Assembly (NCBI RefSeq): GCF_000688655.1
Contig: NZ_JIBO01000001.1
Coordinates: 197,969 to 203,869, forward strand
Reading direction: 5' to 3'
Source: Lonsdalea quercina subsp. quercina
GTDB taxonomy: Bacteria; Pseudomonadota; Gammaproteobacteria; Enterobacterales; Enterobacteriaceae
Length of the DNA: 5,901 nucleotides
The position numbers were made by a program, and so were the translations under genes. This document shows positions 5,113-5,901 of the stretch, in pieces (position 1 is the first letter of the stretch; the number at the start of each line of letters is the position of its first letter). The notes beneath the pieces were generated by a model. The model saw nothing but the letters and a program-made list of their open reading frames with translations. It did not search any database and was not told the DNA's origin.

Positions 5113-5787
5113 ATGATTAGTCTGCTGCAATCTATATCTCGTTTGACAAAAATACTTTCACCCCATCGGAAACTTGCCCAACCGACCGAGGTCGTTAAAG
5201 GGAAAAGGAGATATCATTTCCATGTTGCAGAGACTCGACTGATTTATTTTATCGAAGAAGGTGAATTTCTTATGAAAAGCGCCAAAGACAACCGGGTGCT
5301 CTGTGTGCTTTTAGCCCCCTGTATTATTGGTTGGTCTACGGCGATTTATGGCGCCAACGAAGTTTATATTGAAAGAATCGATTATGGAAAAATTTACTGC
5401 GTGTCATTCGATACCGCATTACGCGTGGTGACGGCATATCAACGATTCGATGATGTCTTAAATATTGTTAATTACCATTTTACTTCGCTGCTTAATTATT
5501 GCGTCGATAGCGGCGGTGACTCCGTTTCCATCGTCACAAAAATGTTGGCATCGCTAAAACGCCTGCCACCAGAAGTGAGAAAACGTTTCACCGTGCTTTC
5601 TTTTATTAGTCAGCGTACATCCCTGTCCAAGAGTACGATCCTGCGCGTGCTCAAGAAGCTACAAGAAGACGGCTCACTGACCATGTCGCATGGAAGGCTG
5701 AATACCTTTTCCTTGCCGGAACCGTTGCGATGCCCCTTGCCCAGCGCAACGGTTGCCCGTGACAACGCTACTGATAATTCAGAGTAA
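5113..5787 (+). CDS. IprA/YaiV-family winged-helix transcriptional regulator
   Basis: A 224-residue cytoplasmic DNA-binding protein. Residues about 30-110 resemble the beta-barrel sensor domain of CRP-type regulators, with segments such as RLIYFIEEGEFLM, VLLAPCIIGWSTAIYG and KIYCVSFDTALRVV. Residues about 150-200 form a winged helix, LPPEVRKRFTVLSFISQRTS followed by LSKSTILRVLKKLQEDGSLT. This part aligns with E. coli YaiV as I recall it (VMNYIHQRTRVSRSVVAEVL and IEMNKGKL). Salmonella IprA, of the same family, affects peroxide resistance. The cyclic-nucleotide-contacting PBC signature of CRP is not visible, so the ligand is unknown. ATG 5113 has AAGG eight bases upstream. A tail of about 20 residues beyond YaiV's end (SATVARDNATDNSE at the end) reads into the 3' end of the converging fimbrial gene. 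The neighbour suggests control of fimbriae, which is inference. Confidence 0.85.
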   Translation: MISLLQSISRLTKILSPHRKLAQPTEVVKGKRRYHFHVAETRLIYFIEEGEFLMKSAKDNRVLCVLLAPCIIGWSTAIYGANEVYIERIDYGKIYCVSFDTALRVVTAYQRFDDVLNIVNYHFTSLLNYCVDSGGDSVSIVTKMLASLKRLPPEVRKRFTVLSFISQRTSLSKSTILRVLKKLQEDGSLTMSHGRLNTFSLPEPLRCPLPSATVARDNATDNSE

Positions 5788-5901
5788 AGGTGGCGTCGGC
5801 ATCCGCTTCACTGGTGGCGACGCTAGCCAGCTTAGATTTATAGCGCGCGTTGAAGTACAGCGTGTTGGTGCCGCTCAGCAGCGTTTGCGCGGTTGAGAAA
5901 G
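5768..5901 (-). CDS. Type 1-like fimbrial subunit, C-terminal end (cut by window edge)
   Basis: Reading leftward from base 5899, the frame encodes 43 residues and ends at TAG (complement of 5768-5770). It contains TLLSGTNTLYFNARYKS and ends DADATFTLNYQ. This is the classic C-terminus of chaperone-usher pilins: an alanine-rich A-x-A-T-F-x-L-x-Y-Q strand with a penultimate tyrosine, which the periplasmic chaperone grips before donor-strand exchange. The N-terminus, signal peptide and disulfide cysteines lie beyond the window, so major versus minor subunit cannot be decided. Its last 20 bp overlap the 3' end of the converging regulator gene, and no terminator lies between them. The frame was found by reading the minus strand directly and is too short to appear in a normal ORF scan. 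Confidence 0.8.
   Translation of the reverse strand, partial: FSTAQTLLSGTNTLYFNARYKSKLASVATSEADADATFTLNYQ

Noticed and set aside
1..5901. CRISPR array, tRNA/rRNA gene or intact insertion sequence
   Set aside because: Scanning both strands showed no regularly spaced long repeats, no tRNA-like T-loop in context, and no transposase-like ORF or terminal inverted repeats.

Overview
The window looks like the chromosome of an enterobacterium (Enterobacterales). The left-end gene is nearly identical in layout to the C-terminus of Escherichia coli membrane glucose dehydrogenase (Gcd), the central regulator aligns along its whole length with E. coli NorR, and the right-hand regulator aligns with the E. 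coli YaiV / Salmonella IprA family. A chaperone-usher fimbrial subunit starts at the right edge. The genus cannot be fixed from the sequence. The long gene-poor stretches would suit a plant-associated, insect-associated or otherwise decaying genome, but that is inference.

Layout. 1-605 (+): C-terminal third of gcd. 662-2281 (-): a 539-residue NorR-like AAA+ enhancer-binding protein with a TTG start, tail to tail with gcd. 2282-5112: about 2.8 kb, much of it visibly AT-rich, with no gene of recognisable family. It holds a perfect inverted repeat just upstream of the norR-like gene, three spaced ATGGTTW repeats, a run of Rho-independent terminators (3256-3341) with no recognisable gene before them, a 14-base poly-G tract (3923-3936), and several short ORFs. 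The best of these are a 91-residue putative membrane protein on the minus strand (4287-4562) and a 38-residue single-span peptide converging on it (4120-4236). 5113-5787 (+): a 224-residue IprA/YaiV-type regulator with a sensor-like N-terminal domain and a winged helix. 5768-5901 (-): the C-terminal 43 residues of a type 1-like fimbrial subunit, whose 3' end overlaps the regulator gene by 20 bp.

How the parts may work together. Gcd is a periplasm-facing quinoprotein that feeds electrons from glucose oxidation into ubiquinone; nothing links it functionally to its neighbour. The NorR-like protein keeps its ATPase core and Fis-type DNA-binding helix. It has lost four of the six residues I recall as forming the nitric-oxide-sensing iron site of E. 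coli NorR, and its sigma-54 contact loop reads GAFSGD instead of GAFTGA. No norVW genes are next to it, so it may sense or do something else. The IprA/YaiV-type regulator beside a fimbrial subunit suggests control of adhesion, but only the 3' end of that fimbrial gene is visible.

The most unusual items are the diverged NorR-like regulator, the orphan terminator cluster (possible small RNA or leader) and the poly-G tract. No complete novel multi-gene system can be claimed from this window.
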